Shown here one piece after another: positions 1 through 10,224 of a stretch of 64,000 nucleotides of DNA; the stretch's first letter is position 1; every line of letters begins with the position of its first letter. The DNA comes from Lojkania enalia (taxonomy: Eukaryota > Ascomycota > Dothideomycetes > Pleosporales): contig ML986678.1 in NCBI GenBank assembly GCA_010094045.1, positions 122,236 to 186,235 on the forward strand, given 5' to 3'. The translations under genes and the position numbers were made by a program. The notes beneath the pieces are model-generated. The model saw only the letters and a program-made list of their open reading frames with translations, was not told the DNA's origin and did no database searches.

Positions 1-339
1 GAGAAACGACCGAGGCAAAAGGGAAAATAGAAGAAAAAAATGAGGATGAAGGAGATAGGAAAGATATGGATGAGATTGATAAATTGGAAAAACCCGAGGT
101 GGGAGAGGGGGTTGTTGTCGAAGCTTGATGCCTGGCTTGCATTTGCGTTGGATACCTTGTTCTTCCTGTCGGCGGTTTTGGAGGCCTTCTAATAGAGGTG
201 GGGTTTCAAGGAGTTTCAAGGCTCTTGGGTATATGATAGATGGGTGGCTAGCATCACCTTCATTTCGATAGACCATTGCGCTTCAACGCGCCATTAAAAA
301 TATACTGAAAATGCCAGCCATGGAATATCCTCTTTCCAT
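1..339. other. 3' flank of the MFS transporter
   Basis: This stretch lies downstream of the minus-strand transporter stop codon and probably holds its 3' untranslated region. I see no open frame with protein-like composition and no repeat. Confidence 0.5.
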
Positions 340-2268
340 CTAATGTTTGCCTCCGACTTTCCCCGCGCCTCTGAAAAATAGTAATACAACCACCAGGCCC
401 GCCCATGCTATTCCGAAATTAAACCATGCAGCACTCCTAATGCCATCTTTCAACCCTGTATCCCCAGGTAGCAGCTTATGGCCCTCACCACCGATATCTT
501 CCACGCTCAACCCCTTCCGATTTGCAATTACGGCGGTCTGGATCGCGGTATCGATTGCTAACCCTATTGCTCGGCCGACCTGCCCTACGGCGTTTATAAG
601 CGCCCCACCTAATGCTTGATCTTCGGCCGGTAAACTCTTGGCCGTAAAGAGGGTTAGGGTTGGGTATAATGTATCTGCGCCGCAGACGGAGAGAACCATG
701 GCTGGAAAGCCGTACGCCCAGTATGTGGTATTCGTTGGGAGAGGAATGGCAAAGAGTAAAGAGGAGATTGATACAGAGATGGTGCCAAACACGAGGATGA
801 AGTCACCGCGGACACGTGAGAGGAGCTGCGCGGTTACTATAGCAACAATTACACCAGAGACGCCCGTTGGGATGAATCGGAGTGTTGTTTGGATTACTGA
901 GAGGCCGAGGTAGTCCTGGAACCTAGTGCTTAATTAGTATATTGATTTTGAAGAGGGTATGGGAGACCAACCAGTATGTAGCGAAGATTAGGAAGTTGTT
1001 GAAGGAGGCGAAGAAAAGGAGCATAATAACGTTTGCGGCTGAAAATCGCACGTTCTTGAAGATACTGACTTTCATCAGCGGGCGGCCCTTTCCAAGTTTC
1101 TCGAGAAATTGTTGCCAAAAGACAAAGATGGCAATTAAGATGACCGACACAACGATTAGAGAGGGCACCCAAGGTGTACGCCAGCCAACAACGTTTCCTT
1201 CTGTTAGTGCGAAGAGTAGGACGAGTAGGCCAACGGTGATGAGTGTCCCGCCGACCCAGTCGACATTGTTGCGCATAGAGATAGGCTCGGACTGCAGAGG
1301 TGGAAGAGGGATTACGAAGTACCCAGCGACTGTGACAGTCCCGGCAAGTATAGCAAAGATCCAGAACACCCACTTCCAAGTCAGGTATTCTCCAAGTACA
1401 CCGGCCTATTGATATTAGTGTCTGCGAAAGCGACGAGGCGGATTGACGCACGAAGATGTTACCGAAGATGCCTCCGAGGGGTGCCGCTCCTCCTTCTCAG
1501 AGTCAGCCAAATTATTCAACGGCTTAGTTGCGGGCTATATCATTACCAAAACAGGAGAAAGCATAGTTCTTCGCCTTGCCAGGAGGAAATGTGACACCAA
1601 GAATGCCAATAGCCGTCGGAACCATGGCGGCCGCTCCAAGTCCCTGCAGACCACGGAAGATATCGAAACCAATTTCATCGGGAACAAAAGGTACGACGAG
1701 GGAGGTGATAGTAAACCACACTGAACCCCACATGAATATCAATCTCTTGCCGTATACATCCGCCAAGCGGCCCCAGAGCAGCTAAACCTTCATCAGTAAT
1801 TGTATTCCGTATCGAGAGAAGTTTTGCAGGACGAACCAAGAAACATCCAAAGGTTAAAGAATAAGCAGAGACAACCCACTGCTGTCGACTGTCCGGGATA
1901 TCGAGTTCTTTGCCGATGGTCGGGAGTAGGATAACGGCGGCCTGAACACCCATTGTCTACGATCTAATTAGTACTCATGCACCATACCAAACATTCGACC
2001 CAGCACCATCAATCAATGTAGTTATCCGAGGCAGAAGAATAAAACATACGTTCAAGAAAGAAGCACACGTGACGGTAATGACCAGCGCTATACACCTCGC
2101 CCTTGAAAATGGCAAGTTGCGACCCTCCTCCGATACCACAATGTTTTCCTCTTTCTCGCCTAGCACAACCTGTGCCTTCGCATCATTGACCCCTACTCCA
2201 TCCATCGCAACATCCTTCTCTTCGCGATATTGTTCAATACTTAATCTCATTTCCCCGACTTTGCCCAT
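340..2268 (-). CDS. MFS drug/metabolite exporter, 14-TM (DHA2) type
   Basis: Six exons on the minus strand: 2268-2050, 1956-1837, 1781-1547, 1492-1452, 1405-972 and 922-340. They join to a 543-residue protein. The introns are 46-93 nt, all GT..AG, with branch sites such as ACTAAT. About 60 polar N-terminal residues precede the first membrane segment. The loop after TM2 carries the MFS motif A (GRLADVYGKR, near residue 117), and a Gly/Ala-rich helix (GLQGLGAAAMVPTAIG) follows. Length and the number of hydrophobic segments fit the 14-helix DHA2 multidrug/metabolite exporters of fungi, which sit in the plasma membrane and use the proton gradient. The substrate cannot be read from sequence. It stands near a Zn2Cys6 regulator, a dead methyltransferase and a dehydrogenase, so a role in exporting a secondary metabolite or toxic compound is a reasonable inference. 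The ATG at 2268 is chosen because it opens the first continuous exon. Confidence 0.87.
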
Positions 2269-3010
2269 GTTCGTTCAACCAGAGTTCAAGATCACCTAGG
2301 AGGCGCGAAACGCGAGTTTTTCGGCGATGAGACGCCTCCAGCGTGGCGGTCCAGTCAATTTGAGTGAACCTGAGAGCGGCACAAGGCGGCATTTCGGTAA
2401 GATGTGCTATGTGGGGTCCGAGGCGAGGCGTAACCAAGGATAAATATTTGGATTGGTGAGCATCTTTGGTCCAAGAGTGGCGGGCGCGGAATCAAGCCGC
2501 AAGCGTGACTTTGCGTGCGAATCCCCGACATGCCCGTGCGTAGGATAGAAAAGATCGAGAAAGGGCGTGTATATGATGCAAGGATAGAATACAGATCAGG
2601 AACGCTTGGTGTTTTTGGGGACAGGTTCGTATTTGTTGTGGAACGGTGATTGGAGGCGAAGTGCGACGTGGAACATGAAGTCTGAGCGTTGATTAGTTGC
2701 TTGCTCCGGTTCGGGTTTATTTAATTGATTGCAATGACTCACTAGTACACATAGAATCACAAGGTACGACGCTATTCTATGAGGATAAACATGTAAACGA
2801 TCGTCGTGAGCTACAAAAACCCTATCGTAGAATTCCTCCATGATGCTCTCGGGGAGAACTTGCGATCAATTAAAGAGACGGTAAGCTAGCCAATCACATC
2901 GCTTCACTAGGATTGCTCAACCTAGGAGAAGAGATGGTATCAAATGGTAGACGGACATGGAACTGCGCCAGATCCAATAATACTCTCTCGTTCTTACCTA
3001 CCTTGCGGCT
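2269..3010. other. Intergenic: transporter promoter and unassigned sequence
   Basis: This holds the upstream region of the minus-strand transporter. An 81-codon minus-strand frame at 2596-2841 has protein-like composition and ATG and stop codons. I cannot place it in a family and it has no clear partner exon, so it is not called as a gene (see findings). Confidence 0.4.
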
Positions 3011-3519
3011 ATGTTGGCGGCCGTATCTAGTCCTTTCCTTTTCAATTCACGTAAGCACTGTAACTATACATCCTCTAGTTACCCAGCACGAACAATCCCA
3101 GGCAGCGGCAACGCCTTCAAACCCAAGCAAATACTTAACTGGATCCCAAAGCCCTACTATGAGTTGGTCGGGGACGGAATGGAAAATCTGGCGAAAGCCA
3201 CTGTCACGGAAATCTTCCCCATCCTCCCGAGGCGATCATATTGGACGGCGGGTGTGGCACAAGTGTTAGAACCGCTGCGTTTGTTTCTGCATTTCGTTCT
3301 ATATATATGGATACGGGAAGCCTATCCATTAAGGGGCTCGACATTGACGAGGATAGGCTTGCCCCCTATCAGTAGAAGATCACCAAGAATAACTGGCCCG
3401 TAGAAGCCACCCAAGCAGTCAAGGAACTTTACAGAACCCCTAAAACCGACGGAACCGTAGATTTCGAATCCGATAAAGAGAAACAAGAGGAAGCGATCGA
3501 GATCATTGAGACGGAATAG
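3011..3519 (+). pseudogene. Decayed class I SAM-dependent methyltransferase
   Basis: The first half (from about 3060 to 3228, one frame) reads like the N-terminal helix region of fungal small-molecule methyltransferases (YYELVGDGMENLAKATVTEI). From 3229 the homology continues in a different frame with the SAM-binding motif I (ILDGGCGTS) and the acidic-loop motif II (IKGLDIDEDRLAPYQ). A TAG at 3373-3375 then interrupts it, and the same frame runs on to a TAG at 3517-3519. So there is at least one frameshift near 3225-3230 and one premature stop. No GT..AG intron removes either lesion. The part beyond motif II is short and lacks a recognisable methyltransferase C-terminal half. Such enzymes methylate secondary metabolites, and LaeA-type members act in regulation. 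The position between an exporter and a Zn2Cys6 regulator fits a lost tailoring enzyme of a small cluster. The 5' limit is uncertain. Confidence 0.6.
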
Positions 3520-4231
3520 TGTAAGATGGATGGATATTCAGAGATTGACGGAGGGAAGCTATGACTCAGGTATATAGCTAGCATTGCTATTGCGATAAAG
3601 TAGGGTCTAGATGTATTGGGACATGGATCATGCAGATGTCTAAATGGATGGCTTTTAAAGCCAATTTTGCCATTTCAAAGTTATTCGGTAGAATACATGG
3701 TATCGGGATCATGAGCTAAGCTATGGTCCTCGTAAGCTTGGATTTCAGGGGAGATACGTAGATTCATCACAGAAAATCCCACTCCCTAGACGCCACCCAC
3801 TCCTATCCAAGACTAAAACCATACGATACCTTATTACATTGAGAAGCCGGACGCATTCTCATTTACTCTATTTAACCTGCAACAACGAGAGGGGCCCGCC
3901 GACATGCGTTTTGCTAGGACATTACATAATCGGATTGAAAATATGAGCGGCAAGGCTCTATAGGATAGGATGGGAGCCATATTCTATTTAGATGTTGGTG
4001 CCCTGCCCGACAAAACTCAACCCACGCCAATTGAGTTCTGTCCAAATACCAAGTCTATTCAAATTCGATCTATCTCATTTGTACAGATATGAGAGAGCGT
4101 ATCTAGTAATTATCCCTAGGAACATTTATACCCTAGTCACCTTCGAGAAGTCAGAAGAGCTTTGGAAGCTAGAAAAGGATATTCACGTATTTAGTTATAG
4201 GACTGGATGAGGTGGAGACACTGCTCTGCGA
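3520..4231. other. Intergenic, nothing recognised
   Basis: About 700 bases between the methyltransferase relic and the 3' end of the transcription factor gene. Composition is moderately AT-rich. I see no gene, repeat or hairpin. It presumably holds the regulator's 3' untranslated region. Confidence 0.4.
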
Positions 4232-6018
4232 CTAGTTAAAAAAAAAAAATCCATATATCAACTTGGAAAGAAGACAATTAAACGTCTGCAACGAGAGGAG
4301 CGGCCTACCAGCAAGTTTGTACCGCGGGGCAAAGACCTCTAACAGTCCCATGAATTGATCCATCTCCAAATCCTCCATAGCATTCGGGATGCCATTAGTG
4401 GCCAATAATTGACAGGCTCTTACGGCAAGATATGAAACCGATATCCAGGACGGGGGTACATCGATTTCGGAGAATCCGTTGATGATCCTACGCTGTGTGA
4501 TGAGGGAGTTGAATTGTTCGATGATTGAGCGTATCGATGCCAGGAGCTCGGATGTTTCGCCTTCAGTTTTTTGATAACAGACGTATTGAAACTGGAGGGC
4601 GGCACTATGATGTAGGTGTCAGTGCCACGCTAAGAAACAATCTAGGATTGGGAAGGTTACCCGAGGGTTACAGCCATTCCATCCCAGTGTCCTGTCCCTT
4701 CTTGATGTGCTCCTAATTTGTCTAAGAGTTCATTAATATTGCTCATTATTAGCTCCGTACCACCGAGGGAAACGCTATTGTCCCGACGACTTGCGCGAAG
4801 GCTGACTTGTACTTGGGCGACTATACGAGAGGCTTCAAGTTCCAACATAAACTTTTTAACGAGTTCAGGGTCCGTATAAGAGAAAGATGTCGCCGACGGA
4901 TAGTTAGCTAGTCCGGGCTCAAGGAAACTTAATTGAAACGGTTTCTGGTGGATTGCCGGTTGATGTGGGACCTCGATCGGTGGCATATTAAAATATCTAG
5001 TAAACGCTTTAGTGATAAGTAACGATGAATATTGGAAAGATTGTAGGAGCAGAACTAGCCTACCTCTCAAGAAGGATCAGTCCCCACCATGTCAAAACCA
5101 TCTCCTCTTCCTCCAGGCTTATTTTGTCAGCTCGCTGATAATACTCTCCGGCCACATTATCTTCCAAATTCATCACATATGCAAGTCTTGCACAGATACC
5201 AAGCGTAAGGAGAGCCTCCTGTGTCAAGCCTTGAGTGTGTTCAAACAGTGCAATGAGCATACCGGCTTGTATAGTGTCTAACAAAGGTCCAGTCAACGTA
5301 ACGTATTGAGCGAAATGGTATTTGCAGGTGCGGTACCAGGGCGATTCAGACACGATCCTACTCTGAGGATGCTGAGAATACGGTGTGACAATAAGGTGTA
5401 AGGCCATGATCAATAGCGAGAATCCAAGCTGTGGATGTAGCTCGTTAAACTTTTGGAGTTCCCGCTCAGCTTTTTCCCGTGGGATAATAGGTAACCAGTG
5501 GTGCGTATGTTCGTAATACCTATTAATCACTGCCTCCACGGTAGTGCTATTGTCAGTTAGAACCCGCAATACTATACCCCGGAGAATATCCTCTCTCGAT
5601 TCCGTTCGGAGGTGCTCTGGGGTGAGGGACCAGGCATGTGAATGAACGTTTCCATTCGCTTCTTCGGTCAAAGTTTCCTCGGGTGACTGCTGCCCGTCTT
5701 GGATGCCCGCGGCGGATTGATTTTGTGAAAATACATGGGCCTCTATTGCATCAAGACGACGGAATATCTCATCAAACTTGGCATCTCTAGGCTCCTGTCC
5801 GGCTTCGATCCTATCTAGAATGTCTCCTTCCGTATATGAACAGTTTAGAGCAAGTCTAGCATTGCTCAGCCAGCTGTCGTCTTATGCTAGGATTCTTGGT
5901 CATGTACACACCTTGAGCATCGACTACACATAGGAATGAGCTTGTCACATCTCTTCTTGCTAGCTTTGCACTCTGAGCATGTTTGCCGTGCGATGGAAGG
6001 GAAACTTGAAATGTCCAT
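4232..6018 (-). CDS. Zn2Cys6 fungal transcription factor
   Basis: Four exons on the minus strand (6018-5912, 5855-5064, 4996-4661, 4604-4232) give 535 residues. The Zn(II)2Cys6 binuclear cluster is at residues 14-41 with spacing C-x2-C-x6-C-x6-C-x2-C-x6-C. The first intron (5856-5911, 56 nt) splits it between the fifth and sixth cysteines, so it can be seen only after splicing. A charged, leucine-spaced stretch at about residues 48-80 (FDEIFRRLDAIEAHV) is a likely dimerisation coiled coil. The rest is helical and resembles the fungal transcription factor (middle homology) region, with the usual WWGLILLERY segment near residue 300. Introns 2 and 3 are 4997-5063 and 4605-4660. The last codons read through a T12 tract before the TAG. 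The start at 6018 is the only ATG in frame closely upstream of the cluster. It is head-to-head with the dehydrogenase gene and is a plausible local pathway regulator. Confidence 0.88.
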
Positions 6019-6661
6019 TTGAAGTGTTGTGATCTTGGTTTCGTTGTTCGGATGATGGTCCACAATAGATTACCATCTTGGCTTATGTACCTTTCGTCAA
6101 CCAATGAGAAAATAGCCGCCGGCACACACACCTCGAGTTGCTTCACTATGCTTTCACAAGCTGGTAGCCGGGATAGACTTTGTCCCTACAATCTTGAGGT
6201 TCTTGATAGAAGAAGTGTGATCTGATCCGTCTAAGTCTAGACTAGTGGTAAGTAGGCAGTGATGTGTCCGAGCTCAAATGCCAGCCTAAGTAATGATGTC
6301 ACCAATCTTGCCTAGAGATCCCACATTTGGCGACTAGTAGAAAGTCCACGTTGTTATTAGAGCGGGAATTAATTTTGAATCGAGTGATGCCCGGCCGTCT
6401 TGACCGGATTTGAGTTGATATTTATTCTGCTATCTCCGTGTGCTTATACCGATTGAATGCTTTGTGTTAGCGGTAGGATCTTGTGAATGTACTAGATTCG
6501 ACGATAGTCCTAATTTGTCTGTAGGCTATTTAACGGATCGCTGTTTCGCATCACATCGCATTTCGTAATGTTCCAAAGGGCTGCGACTCCTGGAGCATAT
6601 AAACCCACGGGTGAGCCGAGAGAATTTCGTAGATAGAATATTACCGCTTCAACCTTACACA
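6019..6661. promoter_or_regulatory. Divergent promoter between regulator and dehydrogenase
   Basis: A 643-base spacer between two head-to-head start codons. On the dehydrogenase side a TATA box (TATAAA) lies at 6598-6603, 59 bases before its ATG. At 6392-6406 there is an inverted pair of CGG triplets, CGG-N9-CCG, the arrangement bound by many Zn2Cys6 dimers. The TATA call is well placed. The CGG pair could occur by chance. Confidence 0.5.
6598..6603 (+). promoter_or_regulatory. TATA box of the short-chain dehydrogenase gene
   Basis: TATAAA ends 58 bases before the ATG at 6662. The in-frame GTG at 6611 lies only 8 bases after it, so the box argues for 6662 as the true start. Confidence 0.55.
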
Positions 6662-7456
6662 ATGTCTCTTAAATACAGCAAAGTCCTCATTCTTGGCGCC
6701 ACATCTGGCATTGGATTTGCTTATGCCGAAAAGGTAGTGGGAGATGGAAAGAGGGCTATCATTGTGGGCCGGAGGAAGGAGAAACTGGATGAATTCGTCA
6801 AGAAGTATGGGAATGACAAGGCTGAGGCTGTTGTGTTGGACATTACGAAGTTAGACGAGATCCCCAAATTCGCCGCCGACACTACACGCAAGCATCCGGA
6901 CCTAGATTGCGTTATTCTGAATTCCGGTATCCAACGAGGCTTCGACTTCGCCAAACCAGAAACAATCGACCTATCTATTCTTGACCTAGAACTCACCACG
7001 AATTACACTTCATATGTACACCTGACGACTGCTTTTCTCCCGCATCTCCAGAACCAGCAAAATGAAACCGCCCTCATCTACACGTCATCCGGGTTGGCGA
7101 TGGTACCGCTCGTGAAGCGCCTAAATTACTGCGCGTCGAAGGCGGCTCTCCACCATTTCCTGCTGTGTCTCCGGGTGCAAATGAAAGACGGTCCCGGAAA
7201 CGTGAAAATCATTGAAATCTTCCCGCCGGCCGTGCAGACAGAGCTGCATGACGAAAAGCACCAACCCGACATCAAGAACGGCCGACAGATGGGTATGCCT
7301 CTGGATCAATTCACAGAAGAATCGTGGTCAAAGTTGATCATGGGCGACGAGCAGATTCCAGTTGGAATATCAGACAACATGTTCAAGAGCTTCGAGAACA
7401 CTCGACAGCAGCATTTCCACAAGATGGTTGATATGGTGAAAGCGCAGGGACATTGA
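6662..7456 (+). CDS. Short-chain dehydrogenase/reductase (DltE-like)
   Basis: A single exon of 264 residues, normal for classical SDRs. The Rossmann cofactor motif G-x3-G-x-G is GATSGIG at residues 12-18, right after the first beta strand. The usual NNAG is NSG here (residues 87-89, CVILNSGI), as in other DltE-like fungal members. The catalytic triad candidates are Ser142 or Ser143, Tyr156 and Lys160 (YCASK). It should be a soluble NAD(P)-dependent oxidoreductase; the substrate is unknown. The frame extends upstream to a GTG at 6611, but the first ATG is 6662, preceded by a TATA box at a sensible distance. It is transcribed away from the Zn2Cys6 regulator across a shared promoter, which suggests but does not prove that the regulator controls it. 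Confidence 0.9.
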   Translation: MSLKYSKVLILGATSGIGFAYAEKVVGDGKRAIIVGRRKEKLDEFVKKYGNDKAEAVVLDITKLDEIPKFAADTTRKHPDLDCVILNSGIQRGFDFAKPETIDLSILDLELTTNYTSYVHLTTAFLPHLQNQQNETALIYTSSGLAMVPLVKRLNYCASKAALHHFLLCLRVQMKDGPGNVKIIEIFPPAVQTELHDEKHQPDIKNGRQMGMPLDQFTEESWSKLIMGDEQIPVGISDNMFKSFENTRQQHFHKMVDMVKAQGH

Positions 7457-7931
7457 GATATTGAGGCATCGGGAGCTAGATAATGAAGCCGGACGCCACA
7501 AAACGCATAGCCACTCTTCGGACCCTGCTTGGCGGAGTGCTAGGGTCAGGATGAATGAAGGTTATTCGACCTATGGACAAAGATGATAGATGTGAACGCA
7601 TTATCAATGAATAAACAAAGAGCCTATTATAGAATGAAGCATATCTCATGTTCGAAGGTGAAGCTAAGATTGTCGCGTGTTGAGGCACAGCACAGCCTCA
7701 ATAGTACCCGTGGTTAGGCGGCACGGCGGGCCCGAGACCGTAAGTGGTGCGCGCGAACTCATGTCTCCACACCTTTGCAGACTGAGTCTTTCTACACTTC
7801 CGCCCCTGTTTCCTACTCAATCTCGCTCAGTGTTAGTAAGTGAATGTCTCACAAGCAAAATCGCCATAGCACTCGTCTTATCGATATTAGCGCGCAGTTT
7901 GGTACTCGGCACATCTTGACCGAGATTCATA
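7457..7931. other. Intergenic, nothing recognised
   Basis: 475 bases between two genes on the plus strand, holding the 3' end of one transcript and the promoter of the next. No recognisable element or gene. Confidence 0.4.
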
Positions 7932-8696
7932 ATGGCCGACGGTTTCAACCATGCGATGGCCAACAGGTCGCTGAGGACAATCAAGACGGTCGGTATATAC
8001 ACTTATAGATCTCACGGAATCGTTCTAATTCCGATGCAGGAGCTTGAGTTCCTCCTCGACTCGAATATTATCACCTCTCAACAATACGATACGATCATCA
8101 ATCAACTCCCTGCATCCGCCTCCGCCGCGCGTTCTACCGTCTCGACTCCTACGCTCGAACCTCCAGTTCAGCAGATGCAGAACCTAGCCGTCAACAAGGA
8201 AGCCGAGCAGGAGAAGGTCGGATACTACGGCAACAACACCGCTGCGAACCCGCCGCCTCCAGCGTACCCGTCTGCCCCAGTTGCGCCCCTTGGCCCACCC
8301 ACTCTTGCATACGCCAACGCCATGTATCAGTACAACGCCCAAGATGCCGGCGACCTTGCGCTGATGCCCAACGATCGTATCGCCGTCACCGAATACATGA
8401 ATAACGAATGGTGGAAGGGCCGCAACGAGCGCACCGGGCAAGAGGGTATATTTCCGGCTAGCTACGTTCGCCGTGATGAGAAGGCTATCGTGCCAGCTTC
8501 TCCTTCCCCGGGACCTCCAGCCCCTAGCAACTACGGCAACATGCCCTTGGATGTCTCCAATGGCGCTGCCAGCGAGCCTCACCGTCCAGGTAAAGGCGAG
8601 GAGCACGCTAAGAAATTTGGCAAGAAATTGGGTAATGCTGCTATATTCGGAGCCGGTGCTACCATTGGTGGTAAAATTGTGAATGGTATCTTCTAG
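7932..8696 (+). CDS. SH3-domain protein of the LSB1/PIN3 type
   Basis: Two exons (7932-7988 and 8040-8696) give 237 residues. The intron is 51 nt, starts GTCGGT, ends CAG and has a TTCTAAT branch site. It is free of stops, so the unspliced frame would also be open. I splice it because removal fuses RSLRTIKT to ELEFLLDSNII, the conserved N-terminal helix pair of this family. A Pro-rich linker (residues 85-108) is followed by one SH3 domain at about 112-164 with the ALYDY-like YQYNAQDAGDL, the NNEWWKGR tryptophan pair and the closing GIFPASYV. The C-terminus (residues 205-237) is a basic then Gly/Ala-rich tail (GKKLGNAAIFGAGATIGG) typical of fungal members. Yeast LSB1/PIN3 bind Las17/WASP and act in actin patch regulation and prion-related aggregation, so a cytosolic actin-linked role is inferred. 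Confidence 0.88.
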   Translation: MADGFNHAMANRSLRTIKTVGIYTYRSHGIVLIPMQELEFLLDSNIITSQQYDTIINQLPASASAARSTVSTPTLEPPVQQMQNLAVNKEAEQEKVGYYGNNTAANPPPPAYPSAPVAPLGPPTLAYANAMYQYNAQDAGDLALMPNDRIAVTEYMNNEWWKGRNERTGQEGIFPASYVRRDEKAIVPASPSPGPPAPSNYGNMPLDVSNGAASEPHRPGKGEEHAKKFGKKLGNAAIFGAGATIGGKIVNGIF

Positions 8697-8973
8697 ACTT
8701 CATATTCCCGGGTTAGGTGGCAACACAGGTTTCGTTCTGGGATTTCTATAGCTAATATGCTGCCTATTATGGGCCTGGCGTTATGGTAAGGCATGTTACC
8801 CTAAGAATGCAAAATTTCATCATGGACTGTCTTGTCTGTCATGTCCTAATGAACTAAGTTCACAGCCACCGTTGATTACCTTTCACTTTCCAAGCCTGTC
8901 CCAATCCGTTTGTCATGATTTCCTTAAACATTTCTACTCCCCGAACCCTTTCCCTTCCCAACGACTCAGAATC

Positions 8974-10224
8974 ATGGAAGATCCACGTGAACAGCCGTGG
9001 CTCCGCCGCATTTTGATGTACGTCGCTCACTCCCTAATCCTCTTCAACTTTTGGGGTATTCCCCTTGCCTTTGGGCCTTTCCTCGAGTATTCCTTCAATG
9101 TCCGCCATAGGAACGTGTCTCTGCTCCAGCTTTCAAGCCCGATCGCGCTCCAAATCTGCCTCATCTTTGTCGCGCCAGCTCCTATCGCTGCCCTCTACAA
9201 CAAGGGGTTTTCGCGCCTTCCGATCGCTTTGGCTTCGCTTGGCACTACCGCTGTCTTCTTCCTACTACCAAAATGCCAATATTGGTGGCATGACTTGCTC
9301 CTCCAAGGCGCTGTCCTTGGGATGTGTTTGGGAGTGTTGGGAACGATGAGCATGCTCCTCCTCGCCTCTCACTATCGAAACTACATCATGGGCGTCGTAA
9401 CATTTAGCTCGATCTTCGGCTTCCTAGGCGGAATCATCTACACCCTAATTCCATTCGTGTACTTCCGCACCTTTCGCTTCAAAACCGCATGCTACATTAC
9501 CGGTGGCATCACATCCTTCACGCTGTTCTTCGCCACCATCCTCGTCCGCAAGAGCCTGAATCCCCGCTTTCAGATTCTCGAAAGCGGACTCACGAAACAG
9601 AGCTTCTCGTTTTGGAAGGAGAAAGGCACTCTCATTTTCATGGGAGGATATGTACTTATCTGCATGGCCATGTTCACGCTTCCTACCTTCTCGATCCTCC
9701 TCGCCACTCTCCCAAAAGGCTCACACACCTGGCCCGTCCATGCAACCATCAGCCTACTATCCGCCTACGCCGCGGCTATCCTCCCCGCTGCCCACGCCGC
9801 AAACCACAAGTTCAAGTACTTCCGTTTCGGCCTGCTGAACGCGTTCATCGTCGCTGCGATTCTGGGCGGTCTGTGCTATCCGAATCTGGCGTGGATGCCG
9901 TTTCTTGGGTTGCTGTACTCTGGACTTCCTGTTTATGGACTTTGTCTTGGGGTTCTGGTGACTAGTATGGGGTTTGTGACAGGAAGGTTTCATTATTTGG
10001 GGGTGGGGTGGTATGTAGATATGCCGGTGCGTATGGCAGGTATGCTAGCGTTGGGTGGTGTGGCAGGTGCACTGGGTATTATACTTACAGCGGCCCTGGC
10101 GGAGTATGGTGGCGGATTTGAGGTTGCATTTACGGTCATGGGGAATGCGATGGTGGTAGGGGGCTCGCTGGTTGCGGTGGCGAGGTGTTTGAGATGTGGA
10201 TGGAGGGTTTTTGTGGTGATTTAG
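8974..10224 (+). CDS. MFS-like multi-pass membrane transporter
   Basis: A single exon of 416 residues. The open frame extends 34 codons upstream to a TTG at 8872, but the first ATG is 8974. The sequence is a run of about twelve hydrophobic segments with a longer polar loop near residue 200 (KSLNPRFQILESGLTKQ), the usual break between the two six-helix halves of MFS proteins. The arrangement resembles the fungal monocarboxylate-permease-like branch, but the diagnostic motif A between TM2 and TM3 is weak (LYNKGFSRLP), so the subfamily is uncertain. Substrate unknown. The last 60 codons shift to G-rich, T-rich usage compared with the C-rich first half. This is common at 3' ends in this window and not evidence of transfer. 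Confidence 0.75.
   Translation: MEDPREQPWLRRILMYVAHSLILFNFWGIPLAFGPFLEYSFNVRHRNVSLLQLSSPIALQICLIFVAPAPIAALYNKGFSRLPIALASLGTTAVFFLLPKCQYWWHDLLLQGAVLGMCLGVLGTMSMLLLASHYRNYIMGVVTFSSIFGFLGGIIYTLIPFVYFRTFRFKTACYITGGITSFTLFFATILVRKSLNPRFQILESGLTKQSFSFWKEKGTLIFMGGYVLICMAMFTLPTFSILLATLPKGSHTWPVHATISLLSAYAAAILPAAHAANHKFKYFRFGLLNAFIVAAILGGLCYPNLAWMPFLGLLYSGLPVYGLCLGVLVTSMGFVTGRFHYLGVGWYVDMPVRMAGMLALGGVAGALGIILTAALAEYGGGFEVAFTVMGNAMVVGGSLVAVARCLRCGWRVFVVI

Noticed and set aside
6611..6661. Upstream extension of the short-chain dehydrogenase
   Set aside because: The extension begins at GTG and lies only 8 bases past the TATA box; the first ATG is 6662.
8872..8973. 34-codon N-terminal extension of the MFS-like transporter
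   Set aside because: It begins at TTG; the first ATG in frame is 8974.
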